Assembly: GCF_034424175.1 (NCBI RefSeq)
Contig: NZ_CP139986.1
Location: forward strand, 310,001-374,000
Length of the DNA stretch: 64,000 nucleotides
Direction: 5' to 3'
From: Kluyvera intermedia
Lineage (GTDB): Bacteria; Pseudomonadota; Gammaproteobacteria; Enterobacterales; Enterobacteriaceae
The translations under genes were made by a program, and so were the position numbers. The notes below the pieces were generated by a model that was not told the origin of the DNA, did no database searches, and saw nothing but the letters and a program-made list of their open reading frames with translations. Every line of letters starts with the position of its first letter. The first letter of the stretch is position 1. Below are positions 1 through 8,802 of the stretch, piece after piece.

Positions 1-655
1 TTTTACGGATGCCGGTGGACTCAAGATCTTTGATCATGCGTTTGATCTGCGCGCGCAGCACAACGGGATACCACAATGCGTAGGTGCCGGTGGCAAAACG
101 CTTATAGCCTTCGTGAATACCCGCAACGACCGCCTGATAGTCAGATTTAATTTCGTACGGCGGATCGATAAGGATCAGGCCGCGACGAGAAGCGGGTGGC
201 AACTTGGCTTTCAACTGCTGGTAGCCATCGGATTTTGCCACACGTGCGCGGTTATCTTTCTGGAATTCGGAACGCAGCAGCGGGAAGTCGCTTGGGTGCA
301 GCTCGGTCATCTCCAGGCTGTCCTGCTCACGCAGCAGCTGGCGGGCAATCAGCGGGGAGCCCGGGTAGTAGCGCAGCTGGCCGCTACGGTTGAAGTGTTC
401 CAGCACGGAGATATACGGCTTCAACTCTTCCGGCAGATCGTCTTGCTGCCAGATACGGGCGATACCTTCCAGATATTCACCGGTACGCTCGGCGTGCTCG
501 CCGCTCAGCTGATAGCGGCCTGCACCGGCGTGAGTGTCCAGATAGAGAAACGGCTTATCTTTCTCTTTGAGTGATTCAATGATCAGACTCTGAACGGTAT
601 GTTTTAGGACGTCGGCGTGGTTGCCTGCGTGAAAGCTGTGGCGATAACTGAGCAT
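1..655 (-). CDS. rlmJ: 23S rRNA (adenine-2030-N6)-methyltransferase RlmJ, 3' end beyond window
   Basis: SAM-dependent methyltransferase that makes m6A2030 in 23S rRNA. Translating the minus strand from the ATG at 655 gives MLSYRHSFHAGNHADVLKH, the family's characteristic N-terminus, and about 218 residues before the window ends; the E. coli protein has 280. The catalytic IDPPYEIKSDY motif (NPPY-type, with the acidic residue before PP) is present near nucleotides 140-175. The gene is transcribed away from prlC, with a 200-bp intergenic region between the divergent starts. Nothing unusual is seen in the visible part; the C-terminus is cut only by the window edge. Confidence 0.95.
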   Translation of the reverse strand, partial: MLSYRHSFHAGNHADVLKHTVQSLIIESLKEKDKPFLYLDTHAGAGRYQLSGEHAERTGEYLEGIARIWQQDDLPEELKPYISVLEHFNRSGQLRYYPGSPLIARQLLREQDSLEMTELHPSDFPLLRSEFQKDNRARVAKSDGYQQLKAKLPPASRRGLILIDPPYEIKSDYQAVVAGIHEGYKRFATGTYALWYPVVLRAQIKRMIKDLESTGIRK

Positions 656-769
656 GGATGCAGAGATTCCGGGAATTAAACAAGATAGCTGATAGTTTAC
701 CGCAGAACGGGGCAGATTACCGCTATTGCGCTCTATCCTGCGTGGGAGAGGATATCATCCGGTGCTAAC

Positions 770-799
770 ATTGAAATTCACCTGACTATCCCCCATTCT
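770..799 (+). promoter_or_regulatory. Candidate sigma-32 (heat-shock) promoter of prlC-rsmJ
   Basis: ATTGAAA at about 770-776 (consensus CTTGAAA) is followed after 14 nt by CCCCATTCT at 791-799 (consensus CCCCATNT). Both boxes and the spacing fit RpoH promoters. The E. coli prlC-rsmJ operon is known to be heat-inducible, so the site agrees with the family's regulation. It lies 60 bp upstream of the prlC start. Confidence 0.7.
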
Positions 800-858
800 A
801 GATCCATCGCTAAAGCGCCGTTGAGTGCTTCATTTATTTCTTAGACCAGGATGTGCAT

Positions 859-2901
859 ATGACCAATCCATTACTGACGCCCTTTGAACTTCCGCCGTTT
901 TCCCAAATTCAGCCAGAGCATGTCGTTCCTGCCGTCACGAAGGCGCTGAACGATTGCCGTGAAAATGTTGAGCAGGTGGTTGCACAGGGCGCGCCGTACA
1001 CCTGGGAAAACCTCTGCCAGCCGCTGGCGGAAGTGGACGATGTGCTGGGGCGAATCTTCTCGCCAATCAGCCACCTGAACTCGGTCAAAAACAGTCCTGA
1101 GCTGCGTGAAGCCTATGAGCAGACGCTGCCGCTGCTGTCAGAGTACAGCACCTGGGTTGGGCAGAATGAAGGGCTGTACAAAGCCTATCGCGACCTGCGC
1201 GATGGCGATAACTACGCCACGCTGAGCCAGGCACAGAAGAAAGCGGTGGATAACGCACTGCGTGATTTTGAACTCTCCGGTATTGGTCTGCCAAAAGACA
1301 AACAGCAGCGCTATGGTGAAATCGCCACTCGCCTGTCTGAACTTGGCAACCTGTACAGTAACAACGTGCTCGATGCCACCATGGGCTGGACCAAGTTAGT
1401 CTCCGACGAAGCTGAACTTGCCGGGATGCCGGAAAGTGCGCTGGCGGCAGCAAAAGCGCAGGCCGAAGCGAAAGAGCAGGAAGGTTACCTGTTGACGCTG
1501 GATATCCCAAGCTATCTGCCGGTGATGACCTACTGCGATAACCAGGCGCTGCGTGAAGAGCTGTACCGCGCCTATTCCACCCGTGCGTCCGACCAGGGGC
1601 CGAACGCGGGCAAATGGGACAACAGCCCGGTGATGGAAGAGATCCTCGCGCTGCGCCACGAACTGGCACAGCTGCTGGGCTTTGAAAGCTATGCCTTTAA
1701 ATCACTCGCCACCAAAATGGCCGAGAACCCACAGCAGGTGCTCGATTTCCTGACCGACTTAGCCAAACGCGCGCGCCCGCAGGGTGAAAAAGAGTTAGCT
1801 CAGCTGCGCGCCTTCGCTAAAGCCGAATTTGGTGTCGACGAACTGCAACCGTGGGATATCGCTTACTACAGCGAAAAACAGAAACAGCACCTGTACAGCA
1901 TCAGCGATGAGCAGTTGCGCCCGTACTTCCCGGAAAACAAAGCGGTCAACGGCCTGTTCGAGGTGGTTAAGCGTATTTACGGTATCACCGCCAAAGAACG
2001 TACCGATGTCGATGTCTGGAACCCGGAAGTGCGTTTCTTCGAACTGTACGACGAGCACAACGAACTGCGCGGCAGCTTCTACCTCGACCTGTACGCGCGT
2101 GAGCATAAACGCGGCGGGGCGTGGATGGATGATTGCGTCGGCCAGATGCGTAAACTCGACGGTACGCTGCAAAAACCGGTCGCTTACCTGACCTGTAACT
2201 TCAACCGCCCGGTTAGCGGCAAGCCTGCGCTGTTTACCCACGATGAAGTGATTACCCTGTTCCATGAGTTCGGTCACGGTCTGCATCATATGCTCACCCG
2301 TATCGAAACCGCCGGTGTATCTGGCATCAGCGGGGTACCGTGGGATGCGGTCGAACTGCCAAGCCAGTTTATGGAAAACTGGTGCTGGGAGCCGGAAGCG
2401 CTGGCGTTTATCTCCGGCCACTTTGAGACTGGTGAACCGCTGCCGAAAGAGCTGCTGGATAAAATGCTGGCGGCAAAAAACTATCAGGCGGCGCTGTTCA
2501 TTCTGCGTCAACTGGAGTTTGGCCTGTTCGACTTCCGCCTGCATGCGGAATTTAGTCCACAGCAAGGGGCGAAAATCCTCGACACCCTGGCTGAGATTAA
2601 AAAGCAGGTCGCCGTGGTACCAGGCCCGACCTGGGGCCGCTTCCCGCACGCGTTTAGCCATATCTTCGCTGGTGGCTATGCGGCTGGGTATTACAGCTAT
2701 CTGTGGGCTGACGTGCTGGCGGCGGATGCCTTCTCTCGCTTTGAGGAAGAGGGGATCTTCAACCGTGAAACCGGCCAGTCGTTCCTCGATAACATTCTAA
2801 CGCGTGGGGGTTCTGAAGAGCCTATGGAGCTGTTCAAACGCTTCCGTGGCCGCGAACCGCAGCTGGACGCGATGCTGGCACATTACGGCATCAAAGGCTG
2901 A
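859..2901 (+). CDS. prlC: Oligopeptidase A (M3 zinc metallopeptidase)
   Basis: Cytosolic M3-family zinc endopeptidase that degrades short peptides, including cleaved signal peptides. The 680-residue product carries the catalytic HEFGH motif at residues 469-473, in the family position, and matches the E. coli length. An in-frame GTG two codons upstream would also be open, but the ATG at 859 has the AGGA Shine-Dalgarno at 848-851 at normal spacing and gives the canonical MTNPLLTPFELPP start. rsmJ follows after 8 bp, so the two form an operon, probably behind the sigma-32-like promoter upstream. Confidence 0.97.
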   Translation: MTNPLLTPFELPPFSQIQPEHVVPAVTKALNDCRENVEQVVAQGAPYTWENLCQPLAEVDDVLGRIFSPISHLNSVKNSPELREAYEQTLPLLSEYSTWVGQNEGLYKAYRDLRDGDNYATLSQAQKKAVDNALRDFELSGIGLPKDKQQRYGEIATRLSELGNLYSNNVLDATMGWTKLVSDEAELAGMPESALAAAKAQAEAKEQEGYLLTLDIPSYLPVMTYCDNQALREELYRAYSTRASDQGPNAGKWDNSPVMEEILALRHELAQLLGFESYAFKSLATKMAENPQQVLDFLTDLAKRARPQGEKELAQLRAFAKAEFGVDELQPWDIAYYSEKQKQHLYSISDEQLRPYFPENKAVNGLFEVVKRIYGITAKERTDVDVWNPEVRFFELYDEHNELRGSFYLDLYAREHKRGGAWMDDCVGQMRKLDGTLQKPVAYLTCNFNRPVSGKPALFTHDEVITLFHEFGHGLHHMLTRIETAGVSGISGVPWDAVELPSQFMENWCWEPEALAFISGHFETGEPLPKELLDKMLAAKNYQAALFILRQLEFGLFDFRLHAEFSPQQGAKILDTLAEIKKQVAVVPGPTWGRFPHAFSHIFAGGYAAGYYSYLWADVLAADAFSRFEEEGIFNRETGQSFLDNILTRGGSEEPMELFKRFRGREPQLDAMLAHYGIKG

Positions 2902-2909
2902 AGACTGGC

Positions 2910-3662
2910 GTGAAGATTTGTTTACTGGATGAAACGGGCGCCGGAGACGGCGCCTTATCTGTTCTGGCCGCCCGCTGGGGGCTAGAGCACGATGAAGACA
3001 ACCTGATGGCGCTGGTGATGACACCGGAGCACCTGGAGCTGCGCAAGCGCGATGAGCCGAAGCTTGGCGGGATCTTTGTTGATTTCGTCGGCGGTGCAAT
3101 GGCGCACCGGCGTAAATTTGGCGGTGGTCGCGGTGAAGCGGTGGCGAAAGCCGTTGGTGTCAAAGGCGATTATCTGCCGGACGTCGTGGATGCGACGGCT
3201 GGGCTAGGGCGCGATGCGTTTGTGCTGGCGTCGGTGGGCTGCCATGTACGCATGCTGGAGCGTAACCCGGTGGTGGCGGCCTTACTTGATGATGGCTTAG
3301 CGCGTGGTTATGCCGATGCGGAAATTGGCCGCTGGTTGCAGGATCGTTTGCAGTTGATTCACGCTTCGAGTCTAACGGCGCTAACGGATATTACCCCGCG
3401 TCCGCAGGTGGTGTACCTCGACCCGATGTTCCCGCATAAGCAGAAGAGTGCGCTGGTGAAAAAAGAGATGCGGGTGTTTCAGTCGCTGGTGGGGCCTGAT
3501 TTGGATGCTGATGGGCTGTTGGAACCGGCGCGTCAGTTAGCGACCAAACGCGTGGTGGTGAAGCGCCCGGATTATGCGCCGCCGTTGGCGGATGTCGCGA
3601 CACCGAACGCGGTAGTGACCAAAGGGCATCGGTTTGATATTTATGCGGGGACGGCGGAGTAG
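2910..3662 (+). CDS. rsmJ: 16S rRNA (guanine-1516-N2)-methyltransferase RsmJ
   Basis: SAM-dependent methyltransferase forming m2G1516 in 16S rRNA. The 250-residue protein equals the E. coli length and is nearly collinear with it. The SAM-binding stretch DATAGLGRDAF lies near residue 95 and the catalytic region LDPMFPHKQ near residue 170. It starts with GTG, as in E. coli, 8 bp after prlC, which implies co-transcription and heat-shock control. A palindromic intergenic repeat follows. Confidence 0.96.
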   Translation: MKICLLDETGAGDGALSVLAARWGLEHDEDNLMALVMTPEHLELRKRDEPKLGGIFVDFVGGAMAHRRKFGGGRGEAVAKAVGVKGDYLPDVVDATAGLGRDAFVLASVGCHVRMLERNPVVAALLDDGLARGYADAEIGRWLQDRLQLIHASSLTALTDITPRPQVVYLDPMFPHKQKSALVKKEMRVFQSLVGPDLDADGLLEPARQLATKRVVVKRPDYAPPLADVATPNAVVTKGHRFDIYAGTAE

Positions 3663-3666
3663 TTTT

Positions 3667-3795
3667 CCCCTCACCCCGGCCCTCTCCCCAAAGGGGCGAG
3701 GGAGAAAACCATCGCCTCTTCGGGATAGGCAGAAAACCTAATTAGCGTGCGCGCTCAATCGGTCCCCTCGCCCCTTTGGGGAGAGGGTGAGGGGG
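3667..3795. repeat. Inverted intergenic palindromic repeat (CCCTCACCC...GGGTGAGGG type)
   Basis: The left arm at 3667-3702 (CCCCTCACCCCGGCCCTCTC then CCCAAAGGGGCGAGGG) recurs as its reverse complement at 3764-3795, apart from a 4-5 base insertion. Each arm also contains its own CCCC-AAA-GGGG hairpin. A 60-bp spacer separates them. It sits between the convergent rsmJ and NADH-dehydrogenase genes and looks like a REP/BIME-like mobile intergenic element that could also act as a bidirectional terminator. Confidence 0.8.
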
Positions 3796-3810
3796 CGTCC
3801 TCGCTTATGC

Positions 3811-5010
3811 TTAAACAAACGGGGCCAGCGGGTCGGCAATCTCAAATGCCACCGCGCGGTCTGCCTTCGGTGGGTAAATCAGTTCGCTCACAATCGACAC
3901 CTTCAACTTCTTCGCCTCTTCACGCGTCAGTTTCACCTGTTGATCCCAGCCTTCGCTGTAAACCGCACCCCATGCGCCCAGATCCAGACAGGTGACGTAC
4001 ATCTCCTGACGATACGGCAACGGCTCGACGTTCAGCAGGCTGGCCGCGACGTTGTTCCCGGCAAATTTGCCCAGCAGAATCGCGTGCTGGCAGGTCATCA
4101 GCGCATGGTTGCCTTTATCATCGGTGGCGGCGTAAGCCACATCGCCGGTGGCGTAGATATCCTCATGACCCAGCACCTGAAGATTGGCATTTACGTGCAG
4201 GCGACCCTGACGATCGCGCGGCGCATCAATTTGCGTCGTCAAACCGTTAGCCTGGACACCTACAGTCCAGATAACCGTCTGTGAGGCAATAATCTGACCG
4301 TCTTTTAGCGTCACGCCAGAGGCATCAACGCTTTCCACTTCGGTATTCACCATCCACTCAACGCCAAGCTCCGCAGAAGCCTCGGCAATAACATCGCGCA
4401 GTTCCTGACTCCAGCGCGCACCCGGCTGTGCACCGCGTTCAACTACGACTACTCTGGTCTTAGCATCTGCACCGAGGATTTCACGCAGACGACCCGGAAG
4501 TTCCAGCGCCATTTCAATCCCGGTGAAGCCACCGCCGCAGACCACCACGGTATTACGCGCTTCGCTCTCCGGCTGCTGGGCCAACGCCTGCAAGTGTTGC
4601 TCCAGTACATTCGCGCTCTCCAGTTGGTCGAGGTCGAATGCATGCTCTGCGGCACCTGCAACTATGTTGCGGTTCACATTGCTGCCGCTGGCCAGTACCA
4701 GACGGTCATAGCGACGCAGGCGAATCTCGCCGTTAGCATCTTTCCAGCTCACCTCTTTAGAAGCCGGGAGAATTTGCTCGACGGTACCGCGCAGGAAGTT
4801 AACGCCGGTAACGTCGAATAATGGTTGCAGTGGTGCAACCAGCGTCTGGACAGCGCTTTCATAAAAACGGGGACGCACGCGCAGCTCAGGCTGTGGCGCA
4901 ATCACCGTAATATCAATGTCCTGCTGATTTTTATCTGCCAGACGTGCGGCGCTCAGTGCGGCCCACATGCCGGCAAAGCCAGCGCCTACGATCAGAATTT
5001 GTTTACGCAT
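3811..5010 (-). CDS. NAD(P)/FAD-dependent oxidoreductase, NDH-2-like
   Basis: A 399-residue pyridine nucleotide-disulfide oxidoreductase-family flavoprotein. It has an N-terminal FAD-binding GxGxxG motif (IVGAGFAGMWAA, residues 6-17), a second dinucleotide fold for NAD(P)H (VVCGGGFTGIEMALEL, about residue 159) and the FAD-contacting ATGDVAY motif near residue 290. It resembles type II NADH dehydrogenases, but I see no clear C-terminal membrane anchor. The substrate or electron acceptor is unknown. It is divergent from an Rrf2-type regulator gene 230 bp away, which suggests local redox- or iron-responsive control. Confidence 0.85.
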   Translation of the reverse strand: MRKQILIVGAGFAGMWAALSAARLADKNQQDIDITVIAPQPELRVRPRFYESAVQTLVAPLQPLFDVTGVNFLRGTVEQILPASKEVSWKDANGEIRLRRYDRLVLASGSNVNRNIVAGAAEHAFDLDQLESANVLEQHLQALAQQPESEARNTVVVCGGGFTGIEMALELPGRLREILGADAKTRVVVVERGAQPGARWSQELRDVIAEASAELGVEWMVNTEVESVDASGVTLKDGQIIASQTVIWTVGVQANGLTTQIDAPRDRQGRLHVNANLQVLGHEDIYATGDVAYAATDDKGNHALMTCQHAILLGKFAGNNVAASLLNVEPLPYRQEMYVTCLDLGAWGAVYSEGWDQQVKLTREEAKKLKVSIVSELIYPPKADRAVAFEIADPLAPFV

Positions 5011-5240
5011 TGTATGTTCTCATTGGTGACTACGAATTATTGACTCGGATTTTATTAGTCGTAGTTAAGGATTGCAACGGGGTTCTGCATAACACCGGTT
5101 TTGAATGCGTGAATTTTGCATTATCTATCTGATATTTAACTGATTAAAAATTACAAAAATAGATTAAACACTGAGCATCTAGAATCTGTATTCTGAAAAA
5201 GCTACAATTAACTCAGATTAATTTTGGCTGAGATAAGTGA

Positions 5241-5744
5241 ATGGCATTCTACAGTTCTGGGGTTGAGTACGGCATCCATAGCCTGATGTGTATGGTGGAC
5301 AGCAAAGGCGATGCTCGCGATATGAGCGTGCGTGAAATTGCTGAGCTGCAAAGCGTGCCCTACGATTACCTGGCCAAAATCTTCACGCGTCTGTCTAAGG
5401 CCGGACTGGTACGTAGCATTGAAGGGAAGGGCGGCGGTTTCCAACTGGCGAAACCAGCGGAACACATTACGGTGCTGGATGTGGCGAACGCCATTGACGG
5501 TGACAAGCGTATTTTTGAATGCCGTGAAATTCGCCAGCGCTTAGCCGTTTTTGAAGAACAGCCGCCAGAGTGGGCTTGCGAAGGGATTTGCGGCGTGCGC
5601 TCGGTCATGGATATGGCACAGCAGCGGATGGAAGAAGCGTTAGGTCAGCACACCATTCTCGACCTGGCGCGCAAGATGTACCGCAAAGCGCCGGATACTT
5701 TTGTGGTTGAAGTGCAGGATTGGATTGCTGCGCGAAAAGCGTAG
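5241..5744 (+). CDS. Rrf2-family transcriptional regulator
   Basis: A 167-residue winged-helix regulator. The Rrf2 signature is clear: N-terminal GVEYGIHSLMCM, the recognition helix region VPYDYLAKIFTRLSKAGLVRS and the wing GKGGGFQLAKP. Three cysteines follow the DNA-binding domain (FEC near residue 94, then WAC and GIC near residues 113-117). This spacing is wider than the NsrR/IscR type but could still bind an Fe-S cluster or sense oxidants. It lies divergent from the NAD(P)/FAD oxidoreductase, its most likely target. It is clearly distinct in sequence from IscR and NsrR. Confidence 0.88.
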   Translation: MAFYSSGVEYGIHSLMCMVDSKGDARDMSVREIAELQSVPYDYLAKIFTRLSKAGLVRSIEGKGGGFQLAKPAEHITVLDVANAIDGDKRIFECREIRQRLAVFEEQPPEWACEGICGVRSVMDMAQQRMEEALGQHTILDLARKMYRKAPDTFVVEVQDWIAARKA

Positions 5745-5748
5745 TCAG

Positions 5749-5858
5749 GTAGCCCGGCCAAGCGCAGTGCCGCCGGGAAACTCCCGGAGTCGGCGCCATC
5801 GCACCTCGTCCGGGCTACAGTGAAATGCAGGCCGGATAAGGCGTTAGCCGCCATCCGG
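5749..5858. repeat. REP/BIME palindromic elements between the Rrf2 regulator and dtpB
   Basis: Two REP-type units: GTAGCCCGGCCAAGCGCAGT... at 5749-5777 and GGCCGGATAAGGCGTTAGCC... at 5830-5858, each an imperfect hairpin. The first recurs almost unchanged at 46223-46251. They lie between convergent genes, the usual place for enterobacterial REPs. Confidence 0.75.
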
Positions 5859-5867
5859 TAATGATCA

Positions 5868-7340
5868 TTACTGTTCGCCATCCGGCGTATTAATCATCCG
5901 ATTTAGCCACGGCACCATCATCGCCATCACCACCGTTACCGCCAGCGTCACCAGACCGATTTTGCTGAAGACGTTGGTGTAGATTGGCAGCGTCTGTAGC
6001 GGGTCGGTAATATTGTCCGGCACGGCGGTGAAGGTGGCGACGTAGCCACCCATCAGGAATGCGGCGGCTTGGGTCAGGAACCACATCCCGAGAATAAAGC
6101 CCATCAAATGCTGCGGTACCAGCGCGGCGACCATCGCCAGCCCCAGGGCGCTAATCAGCAGTTCTCCCAGGCTCTGGAACAGATAGACCAGCACGATAAA
6201 CCACGGTGAGGTCAGCCCCTGCGCATCGGCAAACCACATTCCCGCCGCCGCAGCGGTCAGAAACCCGAGCGAGCACAGGAACATACCGAGCGTAAACTTC
6301 ATCGGCATGGTCAGGTCTTTGCCTTTGTTACCCAAACGCGTGTAGATAGCAGCCAGAAGCGGGCTGGCAACCACCACCCAGAACGGGTTTAGCGCCTGGA
6401 AGCTCACCGGATTAATGGCGAAACCGAGTATTTCATGATGAACGTTATTGATAGCGAAGAAGTTCAGTGAGGTCGGCATCTGCGCGTACAGAATGTAGAA
6501 CAGCACGGCTTCCAGCATCAGGATAAACGCGACGAACATTTTGTTGCGCCCGGTTTTATCGAGCTTGAAGGCCTCGCGGAAGAAGAAAATCGTCACTACC
6601 AGGGAGAGAAAAATCAGCACCAGGTTGGCGATTTTAACGTTGTGCATCAGCCAGGCGCAGAGGTAAATCATGACCACAGTGCCCGCCAGTACCAATAGCA
6701 GATTACGCAAATTCAGCGGCTTGTGGTCCGGCTCGGAACCGATGTCTTTCACCATTCCACGACAGGCGAAGTAAACCAGCAGAGCGACGATCAGCCCCGC
6801 CCCGCAAAGGTTGTAGGTCACCGCGTAGCCGTACTTTTCAGCAATGACTGGTGCCAGCGATAGCGACAGCAGCGAGCCAATGTTAATCGACATATAAAAC
6901 AGGGTGAACGCGCCATCCAGGCGGGTATCTTTCGGCGGGTAGCACTTAGACAACAGGCTTGCCGGGTTGGCCTTAAACAACCCGTTCCCCACCGCAATGG
7001 TCCCCAGTGCGATAAAAATCAGGTTAGGTTTTAGCAGCGACATCCCGGCCATAAAGTAGCCAATTGCCAGCACGACAGCACCCAGTACCAGCGTGCGTTT
7101 GGTACCGAGAAGATGGTCGCCGACATAGCCGCCAATGGAAATCAGGCCATACACCAGGGCGGCAAACGCGCCGAAGGTAATAAACGCCTGTTCTTGGGAG
7201 AACCCAAGCTGTTTAACAAAGAAAACGGCCAGGATGCCCTGAACGCCGTAATAGCCAAATCGCTCCCATAACTCCACAAAGAAGATCATGAAGAATGGGC
7301 GGGGCTGTTGTAGTAAGCCTGTCGGTGCGGGTGAGGTCAT
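5868..7340 (-). CDS. dtpB: Dipeptide/tripeptide permease B (POT family)
   Basis: Proton-coupled di/tripeptide symporter of the inner membrane. The 490-residue product matches the family length. It has the POT signature ELWERFGYYG (residues 23-32, carrying the ExxERFxYY proton-coupling residues) and the PTR2 motif FTLFYMSINIGS near residue 145. About 12-14 hydrophobic segments are spread along the chain. Position between rsmJ and uspA is as for E. coli dtpB. The 215 bp upstream of its start holds no gene. Confidence 0.95.
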   Translation of the reverse strand: MTSPAPTGLLQQPRPFFMIFFVELWERFGYYGVQGILAVFFVKQLGFSQEQAFITFGAFAALVYGLISIGGYVGDHLLGTKRTLVLGAVVLAIGYFMAGMSLLKPNLIFIALGTIAVGNGLFKANPASLLSKCYPPKDTRLDGAFTLFYMSINIGSLLSLSLAPVIAEKYGYAVTYNLCGAGLIVALLVYFACRGMVKDIGSEPDHKPLNLRNLLLVLAGTVVMIYLCAWLMHNVKIANLVLIFLSLVVTIFFFREAFKLDKTGRNKMFVAFILMLEAVLFYILYAQMPTSLNFFAINNVHHEILGFAINPVSFQALNPFWVVVASPLLAAIYTRLGNKGKDLTMPMKFTLGMFLCSLGFLTAAAAGMWFADAQGLTSPWFIVLVYLFQSLGELLISALGLAMVAALVPQHLMGFILGMWFLTQAAAFLMGGYVATFTAVPDNITDPLQTLPIYTNVFSKIGLVTLAVTVVMAMMVPWLNRMINTPDGEQ

Positions 7341-7549
7341 CTTTCTTCGCCTTTTTATCCTGTCCGGAAAAGTATGAACGCGTATGCCAAAACGCGCTGA
7401 AAAAGTCCTGTGGTGCGCAATGATGTGATTATTTTATAAGTTGACGGATTATTATATGGCTATAAAGCGGTTGAATTGGTTGATCAATCTAACATTGTGT
7501 TAATTTTTTGGATTTATATTCTTTGAGAGGAGTGGGGTGTGGCGGGAAG

Positions 7550-7578
7550 AAACAAAAACGCCCGCATATGCGGGCGTT
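7550..7578 (-). terminator. Rho-independent terminator of uspA
   Basis: A perfect palindrome, AACGCCCGCATATGCGGGCG followed by TT, lies at 7557-7578. On the minus strand it is followed by a TTTTTG tract, 18 bp past the uspA stop. Confidence 0.85.
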
Positions 7579-7596
7579 GGTCAGCAAGGAAAAAGG

Positions 7597-8034
7597 TTAT
7601 TCGTCTTCTTCGTCGCGTAGCGGAACAATCAGCATATCGACGTGAACGGTATTGATCAGCTGGCGAGCAGACGACATCAGCTTGCTCCAGAAGTCCTGAT
7701 GGTGACCACAAACCACCAGATCCATATCGTATTTCTTGATGGCATCAACCAGCACCTGACCCAGGTCGCCGCTACCACTCAGGGTTTCGGTGATAGGGTA
7801 GCCTGCGCCGGTAGACAGTTCGCTCAGCGCGTGGTGAGTCTCTTCAGAGATACGTTTTTGCATATCGCCCAGATTGACGTCGATAAGACCGGTGTAGAGG
7901 TCTGAATAGTTCACATCGACATGAATCAGTGAGACTTTCGCATTGTAGGGACGAGCCATTGATACCGCTTTTTCAACCAGCACTTTGCTCTCTGGTGAAA
8001 GGTCGACCGCGATAAGAATATGTTTGTAAGCCAT
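7597..8034 (-). CDS. uspA: Universal stress protein A
   Basis: Small cytosolic stress protein induced on growth arrest; the family forms dimers. The 145-residue product starts MAYKHILIAVDLSPESK, and the C-terminal half has the VCGHHQDFWSKLMSSARQL region in place of the ATP-binding GxxG(S/T) of UspFG-type proteins, as expected for UspA. A longer in-frame reading to 8193 exists, but the ATG at 8032-8034 has a GGAGTAA-type ribosome site and matches the family start. It is divergent from uspB, with a shared 380-bp regulatory region. Confidence 0.97.
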   Translation of the reverse strand: MAYKHILIAVDLSPESKVLVEKAVSMARPYNAKVSLIHVDVNYSDLYTGLIDVNLGDMQKRISEETHHALSELSTGAGYPITETLSGSGDLGQVLVDAIKKYDMDLVVCGHHQDFWSKLMSSARQLINTVHVDMLIVPLRDEEDE

Positions 8035-8414
8035 AGTGTTACTCCTTCCATAAAGTTGTCGATGACTGTTGGACCAGACAGCCCATGCGCTGTCCCTTGC
8101 CCGCGTCCTGCGTGCCACATGCGCGGGGTTTGCCCTTAAAGACCTAATTGTAGTAGATATTTCTACCTTATCTTGGCCTTTAGGCGCCGTCAATGCATCC
8201 GGTTCGCCAATTAGTTAAACAAATTTTTCCGTGTTACGTATTGATAACGATTAACCTTGTGGTAAAAAATTTAACTGATCTCCTACACTATTAGATAAGC
8301 CGGTCGAATAATTAAACGTGATCGGTATCGCACTCTTTCATTGAGCGGTTATTGGGTATGGTAAGCGGGATGTTCCTGGAGAGGTCTTTGGGAATTGGTC
8401 GCCGGGGAGGCGTT
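8035..8414. promoter_or_regulatory. uspA-uspB divergent intergenic region
   Basis: No convincing gene lies in these 380 bp. The region is AT-rich in the middle (about 8200-8330) and must contain the divergent promoters. In E. coli, uspA is transcribed from a strong stationary-phase promoter and uspB needs sigma-S. I could not assign exact -10/-35 boxes with confidence. Confidence 0.5.
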
Positions 8415-8750
8415 ATGATCAGCACGATTGCGCTGTTTTGGGCCCTGTGTATCGTTTGTGTTGTGAATATGGCACGTTACTTCTCATCGTTACGTGCATT
8501 ATTGGTTGTACTACGTGGTTGCGATCCCTTGCTTTATCAGTACGTTGATGGCAGTGGTTTCTTTACCTCCCACGGCCAACCTGGCAAGCAGGTACGCCTG
8601 GTCTGGTACATTTACGGCCAGCGTTATCGCGATCATCATGACGACGAATTTATCCGTCGTTGCGAGCGGCTGCGTCGGCAATTTATTTTGACCAGCTCCC
8701 TTTGCGGGCTGGTATTTATTAGCTTGATTGGCCTGATGATTTGGCACTAA
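8415..8750 (+). CDS. uspB: Universal stress protein B
   Basis: A 111-residue inner-membrane protein of the stationary-phase (sigma-S) regulon; in E. coli it affects ethanol tolerance. A transmembrane helix is present at each end (MISTIALFWALCIVCVV and ILTSSLCGLVFISLIGLMIW). An upstream in-frame start at 8352 is open, but the ATG at 8415 has GGGGAGG 4-5 nt upstream and gives the family length. Confidence 0.95.
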   Translation: MISTIALFWALCIVCVVNMARYFSSLRALLVVLRGCDPLLYQYVDGSGFFTSHGQPGKQVRLVWYIYGQRYRDHHDDEFIRRCERLRRQFILTSSLCGLVFISLIGLMIWH

Positions 8751-8751
8751 G

Positions 8752-8784
8752 CAAAAAAAAACGGGCCAGTTTCCTGACCCGTTT
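8752..8784. terminator. Bidirectional terminator between uspB and pitA
   Basis: Stem AAACGGG (8759-8765) pairs with CCCGTTT (8778-8784). A poly-A run precedes it and a T-rich tract follows, so it works as a terminator on both strands. The 8-base T run on the minus strand (end of pitA) is the stronger side. Confidence 0.8.
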
Positions 8785-8802
8785 CTTCTTTGTGTCTGAC
8801 GC

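Noticed and set aside
1795..2661. Long minus-strand frame opposite prlC
   Set aside because: Antisense shadow of a highly conserved gene; no recognisable protein and no promoter context.
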